Source: Sphingobium ummariense RL-3 (lineage in GTDB: Bacteria; Pseudomonadota; Alphaproteobacteria; Sphingomonadales; Sphingomonadaceae). From it: a stretch of DNA of 64,000 nucleotides. Location of the stretch: contig NZ_AUWY01000071.1 of assembly GCF_000447205.1 (NCBI RefSeq), positions 1-64,000 of the forward strand, given 5' to 3'. The notes beneath the pieces were generated by a model, which saw nothing but the letters and a program-made list of their open reading frames with translations, made no database searches and was not told the DNA's origin. Both the position numbers and the translations under genes were made by a program. Of the stretch, positions 23,695-32,007 are shown one piece after another (within the stretch, counting starts at the first letter, position 1; each line of letters starts with the position of its first letter).

Positions 23695-23997
23695 ATGGAA
23701 CAGCAGCCCATCCCCACCTCGCCTGCGCCCTCGGCGCAAGTCCCAACCAGCCGCGCCCACTGGACCGCCGACAAGCAGCGCCTCTTCCTCGCGGCCCTGC
23801 TCGCCACCGGCAATGTCTCGCACTCGGCCCATGCCGCGGGCATGTCGCGGTCCAGCGCGCATCGCCTCCGCCGGCGTCTGGCGGGCACGCCGTTCGACCG
23901 GACATGGGATCGCGCGCTGGCGCTTCATGCCCAGACTCTCGCCGATCCCTTCGCCGCCGACCCCGCCAGGCCCGCCGCGCAACAGGCGCGTGGGTGA
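23695..23997 (+). CDS. Small helix-turn-helix-like protein
   Basis: About 100 residues. The central part, WTADKQRLFLAALLATGNVS then HSAHAAGMSRSSAHRLRRRL, reads as a helix-turn-helix like those in small terminase-like or transposase-like regulators. It then has GTPFDRTWDRALALHAQTL. Sphingomonad genomes hold many short proteins of this layout, of unknown role. The start is uncertain: the ATG at 23695 lacks a good ribosome binding site, and an in-frame start at 23602 would add 31 Pro-rich residues. Confidence 0.55.
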   Translation: MEQQPIPTSPAPSAQVPTSRAHWTADKQRLFLAALLATGNVSHSAHAAGMSRSSAHRLRRRLAGTPFDRTWDRALALHAQTLADPFAADPARPAAQQARG

Positions 23998-24170
23998 GGC
24001 CTATGTGGCGCATCACTGTCGCGTCGGTGTCGCGTCGCTGTGACTTTTGTGGCGCGTCGGTGTGGCTTCGCTGTAGCTTTGGCGTGACTATTGGCCCTTT
24101 TCCACCGCCCGGAGGCCGACAACGGTGTGAACTTCGCTGCTGTCGCGTCCGGGCGGGGAAGCGCGCCCTC

Positions 24171-25229
24171 CTATGCCGCCACCCGGTCGAGATAGGGCAG
24201 GCGCTCGCTCAATCCATCCGGCAGTCCGCCGACGATCAGCGCGCGGGCCTGGTGCCAGAAGGCGGAGAGCAGCAGCAGCGCCGATCCGATCACCAGCGCC
24301 GTGAACCCGGCCGACATCTCGACCGCCCCGGCCTTCTGGAACAGGGCGTAGAGGGCGAAGAGCACATAGGCGAGGCTGGAAACCAGCAGTGCCCGGCGGT
24401 CGATGGCCAGCGCCACCAGCCCGAACGCGATGTAGAGCGCGACCACCATCAGCGCCGTGCCCGCATCCATCGTCTGCGCGCTGAAGATGCCGAGCAGGTG
24501 GAACAGCGAATGGGCGATCATCGGCGCGGCCGTCAGGTGCAGCCAGAAGGCGACGTCGGACCGGCGCGTGGTGCGCGCGCGGTCGCTCATGTCCCAGCGC
24601 ATCGCCAGTGCAAAGATCGCGATGCCCGCCGCCAGCAGCAGGCCGAAGCGCAGCGTCTCGCTCTCCGGGGCGATCGACAGGATCAGCCCGCCCAGCACCG
24701 CCGCGCCGGCGGCAGCGCCTGCCGCGACCGTGATCGGCACCATGAAGCGCCGCCAGTGCGCCCAGGCGCCCACTGCGACCACGGCCGCGATGGCGGACAG
24801 GATCAGCGCGCCGGTGCTTTCATCGGCATCGGGGACGATCTGCATCATCAGGGCAACCAGCGCGAAGGCGAGGCCGCCCGCAAAGCCGACCAGCAGCAGG
24901 ATCGACGGCAGCGCCATCCGCCGCTTCCGGGTGAAATATTCGGCCAGTCCCCAGCTCGCCGCGGTGATCAGCAGGCCGGATGCGGGGGTCGGGTGGTGCT
25001 CCGCCGCCCCGAATCGCAAGCCGTCGCCCAGCCAGCCGACCGCCACCAGCAGGATGGCGCAGGCGATGGCCACGAAAATATCGTTGAACCCGCTCAGCAA
25101 CCGGAAATGTTCTTCGTCCACCACCGGGCTGGCCCGCAGCGCCGCGACATGCGCACGCAGGGCCTCCGCCGCCTGCGGGGTGATGGCCCCCGCCGCTACG
25201 GCATCCTGTAGATCGCTCTCGCTGTACAT
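24171..25229 (-). CDS. Polytopic membrane protein, DUF2157-like
   Basis: A 352-residue protein with a soluble helical N-terminus (YSESDLQDAVAAGAITPQAA) and then about ten hydrophobic segments. The start pattern, a short helix bundle followed by many membrane helices, resembles DUF2157 proteins, whose function is unknown. The ATG at 25229 follows GGAAGGACAG. It is divergent from the nitronate monooxygenase gene across a 135-base gap. Confidence 0.7.
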   Translation of the reverse strand: MYSESDLQDAVAAGAITPQAAEALRAHVAALRASPVVDEEHFRLLSGFNDIFVAIACAILLVAVGWLGDGLRFGAAEHHPTPASGLLITAASWGLAEYFTRKRRMALPSILLLVGFAGGLAFALVALMMQIVPDADESTGALILSAIAAVVAVGAWAHWRRFMVPITVAAGAAAGAAVLGGLILSIAPESETLRFGLLLAAGIAIFALAMRWDMSDRARTTRRSDVAFWLHLTAAPMIAHSLFHLLGIFSAQTMDAGTALMVVALYIAFGLVALAIDRRALLVSSLAYVLFALYALFQKAGAVEMSAGFTALVIGSALLLLSAFWHQARALIVGGLPDGLSERLPYLDRVAA

Positions 25230-25260
25230 GATCCTGTCCTTCCATCCCCTCCACACGATC

Positions 25261-25290
25261 TTGTAGCACTACTGTATTACTGCATCAACA
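25261..25290. promoter_or_regulatory. Possible operator between divergent genes
   Basis: GTAG-CA-CTAC (25263-25272) followed by GTATTAC (25274-25280) forms adjacent GTA..TAC half-sites in the gap between the DUF2157-like gene and the nitronate monooxygenase gene. On the minus strand TTGATG and TACAAG, 17 bases apart, overlap it. Evidence is pattern only. Confidence 0.3.
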
Positions 25291-25364
25291 CACATAAAAT
25301 TCGCCTTTGTGGGCGGCGGTTTGCGATGCTAGCGCCGACGCTGATAAACAAGGAGAGCCCTGCC

Positions 25365-26309
25365 ATGACCCTGCCGGCCCAGCTGCAAGGCCGCCTGTCG
25401 CTGCCGCTCATCGGTTCGCCGATGTTCATCATATCGCAGCCCGCGCTGGTCCTGGCACAGTGCCGGGCCGGCATCGTCGGCGCCTTCCCGTCGCTCAACG
25501 CGCGGCCCAGCGGTACCTTTGAGGCATGGTTGCAGCAGCTCGGTGCCGAACTGACGGAAAAGGACGCGCCCTTCGCCGTCAATCTCATCGTTCATCGCAC
25601 CAACGCCCGCCTGGAGGAGGATCTTGCCCTCTGCGTCAAATATCGGGTGCCGATCGTCATTACCTCGCTCGGTGCGCGCGAGGACGTGAATCAGGCGATC
25701 CATAGCTATGGCGGCCTCGTCCTGCACGACGTCATCAACAACGCCTTCGCCCGCAAGGCGGTGGAGAAGGGGGCCGATGGCCTGATCGCCGTCGCGGCGG
25801 GGGCGGGCGGCCATGCCGGCACGCTCTCCCCCTTCGCGCTGGTGGAGGAAATCAGGGCGTGGTTCGACGGCCCGCTGGCGCTGTCCGGCGCGATCGCCAC
25901 CGGCCGATCGATCGCGGCGGCGCAGATGATGGGGGCGGACCTCGCCTATATGGGCTCGCCCTTCATCGCCACGACGGAGGCGAATGCGGACGCCGCCTAC
26001 AAGCAGATGATCGTGGACAGCGGCGCGGGCGACATCGTCTATTCGGACGTGTTCACCGGCGTTCACGGCAACTATCTGCGGCCCAGCATCGTGGCGGCGG
26101 GGCTTGATCCCGACCATCTGCCCGAAGCCTCGGCGATGGACTTCGCGTCCATGACCGGCGGCGACAAGAAGGCGTGGCGCGACATATGGGGTGCGGGGCA
26201 GGGGATCGGCGCGGTCAGCGCGGTTCAGCCGGCCGCCGATTTCATCGCTGGGCTGAAGGCGGGCTACCAGGCCGCGATCGCCGCTTTCCCGTCACAGGAA
26301 GGCGCGTAG
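25365..26309 (+). CDS. Nitronate monooxygenase family protein
   Basis: A 314-residue FMN-dependent TIM-barrel enzyme that oxidises nitronates to carbonyl compounds and nitrite. It begins with LSLPLIGSPMFIIS, carries the FMN-binding AAGAGGHAGTLSPFALV and then GAIATGRSIAAAQMMGADLAYMG. The ATG at 25365 follows AAGGAG at good spacing. It converges with the hydrolase gene and the two coding regions overlap by 18 bases at their ends. The physiological substrate is unknown. Confidence 0.85.
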   Translation: MTLPAQLQGRLSLPLIGSPMFIISQPALVLAQCRAGIVGAFPSLNARPSGTFEAWLQQLGAELTEKDAPFAVNLIVHRTNARLEEDLALCVKYRVPIVITSLGAREDVNQAIHSYGGLVLHDVINNAFARKAVEKGADGLIAVAAGAGGHAGTLSPFALVEEIRAWFDGPLALSGAIATGRSIAAAQMMGADLAYMGSPFIATTEANADAAYKQMIVDSGAGDIVYSDVFTGVHGNYLRPSIVAAGLDPDHLPEASAMDFASMTGGDKKAWRDIWGAGQGIGAVSAVQPAADFIAGLKAGYQAAIAAFPSQEGA

Positions 26310-27170
26310 CGTTTCGACGAAGCGGTCGAACTGGTCGTGGTGCAGCCAGTGCCCGGCATCGGCGAACTCGGCCAGACGCGCGTCGCGGAAATGCGCCATT
26401 CGCCCATCCTGCGCCGGGTTGGAAGCCCAGCTGTCGAGGCCGAGGCACAGCAGAACGGGGCAGGCGATCCTCTGCCAGAAGGCGGGGAGAGCCTGTTCGG
26501 CCATCCCCTCGATGATCTGGGCGTGCAGCGCGTTGTCAAACTTCCAGCTGTAGCTGCCGTCCTCGTTGCGGTTGACGCCGTGGATGGTCAAATGCAGCGC
26601 CTGCTCGACCGACAGATGGTCGTTCCGTTCGCGCATGCGCGCGACCGCCGCCTCGATGGTCGGGTAGCGACGGGGAATGCGCGACGCGGCGGCGCGACGG
26701 GTCAGTATCCAGTCTCGCCAGATGTCCGGCTGCGGCTTCTCCAGCCGGTCGGCGAGTCGCCGCGGCGCAAGGCCGAGTCCCTCGACCGCGACGATCTTCC
26801 CCACTTTCTCGGGAAACAGCCCGGCATAGCGCAAGGTGATCGATCCCCCCAGCGAATGGCCGACGATCGAAACCCTGTCCCGCCCGGCCAGCTCCACCAG
26901 CTGCGCCAGATCATAGACATAATTGTGCATGGCATAGCTGCCTTCCGACGACCAGGCGCTGTCGCCGTGGCCGCGCAGGTCGGGCACGATGACGTGGTAG
27001 TCGCGGGCGAGCGCGCGCGCGGTCCAGTCCCAGCTGCGCGCATGGTCGAATCCGCCATGCACCAGGACCAGCACCGGCGCGGCGCTGTTGCCCCAGTCCA
27101 GATAATGCAGCCGCGTTCCCAGCGAGGTGAAATAATGCGACGTCGGGGTGGGCGCGGTGGGCGTGTCCAT
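26292..27170 (-). CDS. Alpha/beta hydrolase
   Basis: A 292-residue hydrolase of the alpha/beta fold. Motifs: HGG oxyanion loop in LVLVHGGFDHARSWDW, PDLRGHGDSAW, nucleophile serine in VGHSLGGSITL, late histidine in FADAGHWLHHDQ, with the acid in LCLGLDSWAS. This order is that of epoxide hydrolase/haloalkane dehalogenase-like carboxyl esterases; the exact reaction is open. The ATG at 27170 is chosen as the upstream part of the frame has no homologous look. Its end overlaps that of the nitronate monooxygenase. Confidence 0.82.
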   Translation of the reverse strand: MDTPTAPTPTSHYFTSLGTRLHYLDWGNSAAPVLVLVHGGFDHARSWDWTARALARDYHVIVPDLRGHGDSAWSSEGSYAMHNYVYDLAQLVELAGRDRVSIVGHSLGGSITLRYAGLFPEKVGKIVAVEGLGLAPRRLADRLEKPQPDIWRDWILTRRAAASRIPRRYPTIEAAVARMRERNDHLSVEQALHLTIHGVNRNEDGSYSWKFDNALHAQIIEGMAEQALPAFWQRIACPVLLCLGLDSWASNPAQDGRMAHFRDARLAEFADAGHWLHHDQFDRFVETLRAFL

Positions 27171-27316
27171 GCAGTCCTGTCGGCGATGGGGAAGGGGATA
27201 CGCTTCCCCATTGGCGAACTGCACCGCGCATGCAAGAGCGAAGCTGGCCCTTCTCCGATATTTCCCTCCCACCGCGCGTCCTGCGCGCTGTTCTTGCGGA
27301 ATAGTGTGGAGAGGAA

Positions 27317-29284
27317 TCAGCTGCGCGTGTCAGGCGCCTCCCAATTTGGCGTAGGGCCAGCCGTGCCTCCAGGTCGCACGGCCGCGACAATGCGGGCGAG
27401 TTCCGCTTGGCGGAACGGCTTGTCGAGCCGCGGCCGAAGGCTTGCATGGGGCGGCAGTTCGGCGAAGCCCGTGACGATGATCACGGGCAGGTCCGGCATC
27501 CTGGCCTCTATCTCGTCGGCCAGCTGCGCTCCGGTCATGGTCGGCATGGCATGATCGGTGATGACCAGGTCGACCCTGCCATTTTCCAGCATGTGCAGCG
27601 CCTCGGCCGCCGATGTTGCCTGGAATACGGTATGGCCCAGCTCCTCCAGCATGCCTGCCGTGTTCGTCAGCACCAGATCATCGTCGTCCACCGCCAGGAT
27701 GACGAGCGGGTCGCTGTTGGCGAGTTCGAACGCGGTCAGCGCCGTCACCGCTTCGCGCGCGGCGTCTTCAGGTGCGACGGGCAGCCACAGCGTCACGGTC
27801 GTTCCCGCGCCCGGAGCGCTCTTGATGGTCAGCGATCCGCCACATTGCTGCGCGAAGCCGTGCACCATCGACAGGCCTAGGCCCGTACCCTTGCCTACGC
27901 CCTTCGTCGTGAAGAAGGGCTCCCGGGCACGAGCAAGGGTCTCCTCGTCCATCCCTTCGCCTTCGTCACGGACCGACAGGCGCACATATCGGCCCGCGGC
28001 GAGGTCCGGGCGTTCTCCTTCGGTGATGAAGACTTCGCCACCTTCCATGACCAGATGCCCGTTTCCGCCCATGGCGTCGCGCGCATTGACCGCCAGGTTG
28101 AGCAGTGCCAGCTCCAGCTGCGCGGGATCGGCATGCGCATCGGGCAATGTCAGGGGAAAGCGGGTTTCGATCGTTACGCCAGCGCCGAGCGTGGTCTTCA
28201 GCAGTTCCGCCATATCCCGCACAAGCGCCAGCGCATCGACCTTCTGCAACCGCAGTTCTTGCTTGCGGGCAAAGGCCAGCATGCGCTGGGTCAGCGTCGC
28301 GCCCCGTTCCGCGGCAGTGATGGCATTGTCGATATAGCGGGATATGTCTGCGCCCACCGCCAGGCGCTGGCGTGCCAGGTCCAGGCTGCCGACGATCACC
28401 GCCAGCAGATTGTTGAAGTCATGGGCAACCCCGCCCGTGAGCTTGCCGATCGCGTCCATCTTCTGCGTCTGGAAGATCGCCTCGCGCGCTTCGTCGAGCG
28501 CCCGCTGTGCCTCGCGGCGCTCCGTCAGGTCGCGGGTAATCTTGGCGAACCCGATCAGTGTCCCCTGCGAATCTCGGATGGCATCGATCACAACGTGGGC
28601 CCAGAGAGGCGTCCCGTCCTTGCGGATACGCCAGCCTTCCGCCTCGAACCGCCCTTCCATGCTGGCCGTGTGGAGGGCGCGGGACGGCATTCCCGCCATG
28701 CGGTCCTCTTCCGAATAGAATCGGGAAAAGTTCTGGCCTAGAATCTCGTCGGCACGATACCCCTTGATACGTTCCGCGCCGCTGTTCCAGCTGGTGACGG
28801 TGCCGACCGGGTCGAGCATGTAGATCGCGTAGTCGGTGACGCTCTGTATCAGTAGGCTGAAGCGTTCCTCGCTTCGGCGCAGCTCTTCCTGGATCGCGCG
28901 GCGCTCTGTCAGATCCCGCGTCACCTTGGCGAAACCCATCAATGTGCCATCGGGCGCGCGGATCGGGTCGATCACGACATTGGCCCAGAATCGGCTGCCA
29001 TCCTTGCGCACCCGCCAGCCTTCCGCTTCGAACCGCCCTTCCTGTTCTGCGGTCTTCAGTGCGCGCTGGGGAATGCCGGCTGCCTGATCCTCTTCGGTGT
29101 AGAAGCGAGAGAAATGCAGGCCCACGATTTCTTCGGCCTCATACCCCTTAAACCGCCTGGCGCCAGGGTTCCAGCTCATGACCGTTCCATCTGGGTCGAG
29201 CATGAAGATCGCATAGTCGGTCACGCTCTGGACCAGCAGTTCAAAGCGGTTGCCTACAAAGTTCGGCGCCGCCGACACTGTCAT
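27317..29284 (-). CDS. Hybrid sensor histidine kinase with two PAS domains and a receiver
   Basis: A 655-residue soluble kinase. Order: PAS1 (about 11-125), PAS2 (about 140-255), HisKA with phospho-accepting histidine in GGVAHDFNNLLAV (near 285), HATPase with NLAVNARDAM and GTGLGLSMVHGFA (near 400-480), and a C-terminal receiver with the phospho-aspartate in VDLVITDHAMPTMTG (near 590). The two PAS domains are near-copies of one another. There are no membrane helices, so it senses a cytoplasmic signal, perhaps light, redox or a small molecule. The last residues carry LDKPFRQAEL, the receiver lysine motif. No partner regulator is adjacent. Confidence 0.92.
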   Translation of the reverse strand: MTVSAAPNFVGNRFELLVQSVTDYAIFMLDPDGTVMSWNPGARRFKGYEAEEIVGLHFSRFYTEEDQAAGIPQRALKTAEQEGRFEAEGWRVRKDGSRFWANVVIDPIRAPDGTLMGFAKVTRDLTERRAIQEELRRSEERFSLLIQSVTDYAIYMLDPVGTVTSWNSGAERIKGYRADEILGQNFSRFYSEEDRMAGMPSRALHTASMEGRFEAEGWRIRKDGTPLWAHVVIDAIRDSQGTLIGFAKITRDLTERREAQRALDEAREAIFQTQKMDAIGKLTGGVAHDFNNLLAVIVGSLDLARQRLAVGADISRYIDNAITAAERGATLTQRMLAFARKQELRLQKVDALALVRDMAELLKTTLGAGVTIETRFPLTLPDAHADPAQLELALLNLAVNARDAMGGNGHLVMEGGEVFITEGERPDLAAGRYVRLSVRDEGEGMDEETLARAREPFFTTKGVGKGTGLGLSMVHGFAQQCGGSLTIKSAPGAGTTVTLWLPVAPEDAAREAVTALTAFELANSDPLVILAVDDDDLVLTNTAGMLEELGHTVFQATSAAEALHMLENGRVDLVITDHAMPTMTGAQLADEIEARMPDLPVIIVTGFAELPPHASLRPRLDKPFRQAELARIVAAVRPGGTAGPTPNWEAPDTRS

Positions 29285-29436
29285 GAAACCCCGCCTCGCA
29301 ATCAGGTTATACTTTTGCTGAATGGAAAAAACGGCGCGGGGGGAAAAACGTTCCCGCCCGATGATCTCCTATGGTTGACTTCGTAGCGGGGCGACAGCAC
29401 CAGAGCGCCCTTCGCTTGCTAGGGGAATTGAACGGA

Positions 29437-30345
29437 ATGAGCGCGGGTGCGACGATCACGGTCATTGGCGAGGCAATGCTGGAACTCAGCCGAAGCGACG
29501 GTGAGAGCTGGAATCTCCGCTATGGCGGCGATGTGATCAATACGGCCGTTCATCTGGCACGGTTCGGTCACAGGGTCCGGTTCGCCAGCGCGATCGGCAC
29601 CGACCCGATGAGCGAAGACCTGCGTCGCGCCTGGGAGGTCGAAGGGATCGACACCAGCCTGGTCCAGAGCGCCGCCCACCGGCTCCCCGGCCTGTACGCG
29701 ATCGAGACCGATGCGATGGGGGAGCGCAGCTTTCATTACTGGCGTAGCGAAAGCGCCGCGCGACAGATGTTCGCTCTGCCGGGCAGTGACGCCATGGCAG
29801 CGCAGGCGGTGGAAACCGACCTCCTCTATTTCTCGCTTATCACGCTCGCCATCCTGCCCGATGAGGGGCGTGAGCGGCTCCTGTCGCTGTGCGATGCAGT
29901 GCATGCGCGCGGCGGCATGGTGGCGTTCGACGGCAACTACCGTCCCCGCCTGTGGCCCGACGCCGAAACGGCCCGCTTGTGGCGCGATCGCGCGATCGCG
30001 CGTTGCGACATCGGCCTGCCCACGCTGGCGGACGAGGTGGAGATGGGGGAAGCGAATGATCCCGCAGATGCCGCCGGGCGCTGGGGGGCGGAGCAGGGGA
30101 GGCAGATCGTGGTGAAGCTCGGTGGCGAAGGCTGCCTGATCGGCGGCCGGGCGGTTCCACCGCCTCGGCGTATCGACGTGATCGACTCAAGCGGGGCGGG
30201 GGATGCCTTCAACGGCGGCTTTCTCGACGCCCGACTGAGGGGCGTTCCCCCGGTAGAGGCTGCCTTGGCAGGTCATCGGCTCGCGGGCTGGAACATCGGA
30301 CGCCGTGGTGCGATTCCTGCGCGTGACGAAGAGGCGCCTTACTGA
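29437..30345 (+). CDS. kdgK: PfkB-family sugar kinase, likely 2-keto-3-deoxygluconate kinase
   Basis: A 302-residue ribokinase-like enzyme. It shows the N-terminal TVIGEAMLELS with the substrate-binding YGGDVINTAVHLARFG, and the C-terminal anion-hole and base motif DSSGAGDAFNGGFL. The GGDVxNTA form and general layout fit 2-keto-3-deoxygluconate kinases, which phosphorylate KDG before aldolase cleavage. The ATG at 29437 begins just before the domain; the earlier part of the frame is not homologous-looking. The gene is 91 bases from a secreted lyase-like gene on the same strand, consistent with uronate use. Confidence 0.8.
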   Translation: MSAGATITVIGEAMLELSRSDGESWNLRYGGDVINTAVHLARFGHRVRFASAIGTDPMSEDLRRAWEVEGIDTSLVQSAAHRLPGLYAIETDAMGERSFHYWRSESAARQMFALPGSDAMAAQAVETDLLYFSLITLAILPDEGRERLLSLCDAVHARGGMVAFDGNYRPRLWPDAETARLWRDRAIARCDIGLPTLADEVEMGEANDPADAAGRWGAEQGRQIVVKLGGEGCLIGGRAVPPPRRIDVIDSSGAGDAFNGGFLDARLRGVPPVEAALAGHRLAGWNIGRRGAIPARDEEAPY

Positions 30346-30436
30346 CCCGATCGGGGCGGACCACAGCCGTTCCACCCGCGTTCATCTTGCGGGGAGCAGC
30401 TTCCGCTTCGTCTCCATTGCTGGACCGAAGGAGCAG

Positions 30437-31360
30437 ATGGTGAAACCGACCCCCTGGTTGCTCATCCCCGCCGCTGGGCTCGCCAGTGCCGCCATGGCTG
30501 CGCCGCGCCCCTTGCTGACGATGAATTTCGACAAGGGCGGGCAGGCGCCGTCTGCAAAGGCACCTATTGCACCTATTGCACCTATTGCAACCATTCCCGG
30601 CCCGGATGGCGCGAACATTCGCCCGACCATCGACAAAGGCACGCGGCCCGCGCTGTCCAGCGGCATCGTGTCATCCGGCTGTCTTTCGCCGCCCAACTGC
30701 CTGCGCGTCTCAATGGCGCCGACGCAGCCGGGCGCAGCCAAGAACAAGATCATGTATTCCTTCTGGTCGCACTATAGAGCGCTACCGGGTGGGGCAGCGA
30801 ACCGTTTTAGAATTGGCGATGACAAACCTTTGCAGTTCCAGTTCGCCATGAAACTTGACCCGAACTACGATACTCCGCCGCATCAGATGATCCACTTTCA
30901 GGTGTTTCAAGCCGCCAGCACCGGCAAAGGACGAAAAGTCCCCGGCATCGAGCCAGGAGGCCCGATCCTTTCGCTGCGCATCGTGCCGCAATCTCGCCGA
31001 AGCACCGAATCCGATCAGGTGCAGGAATTCATTATTGTCGTGCGAAATCCCGCTGCGACGAAGCTCTATTATTACGGAACGCGCGACCCTGGAGTTCTCT
31101 ATCGAGGCACCATGCGCAAGGGCGTATGGACTCGCTTCAATTTCGAGCTTCTGTCCGTCGAAAAAGGATCTGAGACGGGGGGACGCATCCGTGCCTTCAT
31201 GAACGGCCGCCAGATAGTCGACTATCGCGGAGCATGGGGCTTTTCTCCCACCGCCTATGGCGCCTGGCGCGATCTTGGACTGGAACTGGGGGCCTATCGC
31301 TCGGCAGACAAGACCGGTACGCAGACGGTCTATTTCGACAACATCGCCGTGTCTCGCTGA
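30437..31360 (+). CDS. Secreted polysaccharide-lyase-like protein
   Basis: A 307-residue protein with a signal peptide (KPTPWLLIPAAGLASAAMA). The body ends with features of the concanavalin-like fold of heparin lyase I / PL20-type enzymes: GVWTRFNFELLSVEKGSE, GRIRAFMNGRQIVDYRG, and the closing LGLELGAYRSADKTG and VYFDNIAVS. That family cleaves uronate polysaccharides by beta-elimination. A short PIA tandem repeat lies at residues 36-47. GAAGGAG precedes the ATG at 30437. It lies directly after a KDG-kinase-like gene. Assignment is by fold pattern; the substrate is unknown. Confidence 0.6.
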   Translation: MVKPTPWLLIPAAGLASAAMAAPRPLLTMNFDKGGQAPSAKAPIAPIAPIATIPGPDGANIRPTIDKGTRPALSSGIVSSGCLSPPNCLRVSMAPTQPGAAKNKIMYSFWSHYRALPGGAANRFRIGDDKPLQFQFAMKLDPNYDTPPHQMIHFQVFQAASTGKGRKVPGIEPGGPILSLRIVPQSRRSTESDQVQEFIIVVRNPAATKLYYYGTRDPGVLYRGTMRKGVWTRFNFELLSVEKGSETGGRIRAFMNGRQIVDYRGAWGFSPTAYGAWRDLGLELGAYRSADKTGTQTVYFDNIAVSR

Positions 31361-31365
31361 GCGCC

Positions 31366-31439
31366 TGGAGTGGGTGAAGGGAATCGAACCCTCGTCGTAA
31401 GCTTGGGAAGCTTCTGCTCTACCATTGAGCTACACCCGC
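31366..31439 (-). tRNA. tRNA-Gly (anticodon CCC)
   Basis: On the minus strand the acceptor GCGGGTG pairs with CACCCAC, the anticodon loop is TTCCCAA with anticodon CCC, the T-arm is GAGGGTTCGATTCCCTT, discriminator T and encoded CCA. The second acceptor pair is C2 against A71, a mismatch that is unusual for this otherwise normal tRNA. It lies six bases past the lyase-like gene on the opposite strand. Confidence 0.93.
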
Positions 31440-31473
31440 GTGCCATTCGCCATGGCATGGTGCGCGAGGCAGG

Positions 31474-32007
31474 TCAACTGACCTGGCGCTTGGCCAGCTT
31501 ACGGGCCAGCGTGCGGCGGTGCATCCCCAGCCGCCGCGCGGCTTCCGAAATGTTGAAGTCACTGTCCTTCAGCACTTCGTGTATATGTTCCCATTCCAGC
31601 GTCTTGATCGATGTGGCGCGCGGCGCCAGCGGGGTCGAGGGATCGCCCGCCGTTCGGGCGAACGCGGCCTCGATGTCGTCGGTATTGGACGGCTTGGCGA
31701 GATAGTGGGACGCGCCCAGCTTGATCGCCTCCACCGCGGTTGCGATGCTGGCGAAGCCGGTCAGCACGACGATCGTCATTGCCGGATCATGCGCATGCAG
31801 GGTCTGGACGCAGAGCAGTCCGGATTCGGTGCCCAGCTTCAGATCGACTACTGCATAAGACGGCTTCCGCACCGATAGCAGATCGACCAGCGCGGCATGG
31901 CTGTCCGCCTGCAGCACGGCATAGCCGCGCCGTTCGAAGGAGCGCTTCAGCGTCCGCGCGAAATCCTGATCATCCTCGACGATCACGAGCAGGCGGTCAT
32001 TCTCCAT
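31474..32007 (-). CDS. regA: Redox response regulator, RegA/PrrA/ActR type
   Basis: A 177-residue two-domain regulator. The receiver has ED acid pair (LLVIVEDDQDF), phospho-aspartate in YAVVDLKLGTESGL, and KPSNTDDIEAAF. A Pro-containing linker leads to a Fis-like helix-turn-helix, NISEAARRLGMHRRTLARKL, typical of RegA. RegA proteins switch respiratory and photosynthetic genes with redox state. The ATG at 32007 lies inside regB, overlapping it by 11 bases. It is the last gene of the seven-gene cyoABCD-surf1-regB-regA cluster. Confidence 0.92.
   Translation of the reverse strand: MENDRLLVIVEDDQDFARTLKRSFERRGYAVLQADSHAALVDLLSVRKPSYAVVDLKLGTESGLLCVQTLHAHDPAMTIVVLTGFASIATAVEAIKLGASHYLAKPSNTDDIEAAFARTAGDPSTPLAPRATSIKTLEWEHIHEVLKDSDFNISEAARRLGMHRRTLARKLAKRQVS

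Noticed and set aside
23691-25211. A 506-codon plus-strand frame covering the HTH-like gene and the DUF2157-like gene
   Set aside because: It is Arg/Gln-rich and antisense to a clear membrane protein for most of its length.
31470-31485. CAGGTCA-AC-TGACCTG inverted repeat at the end of regA
   Set aside because: The two-base centre makes it a poor hairpin, it overlaps the regA stop and there is no T-run; without a gene start nearby an operator role is not supported.
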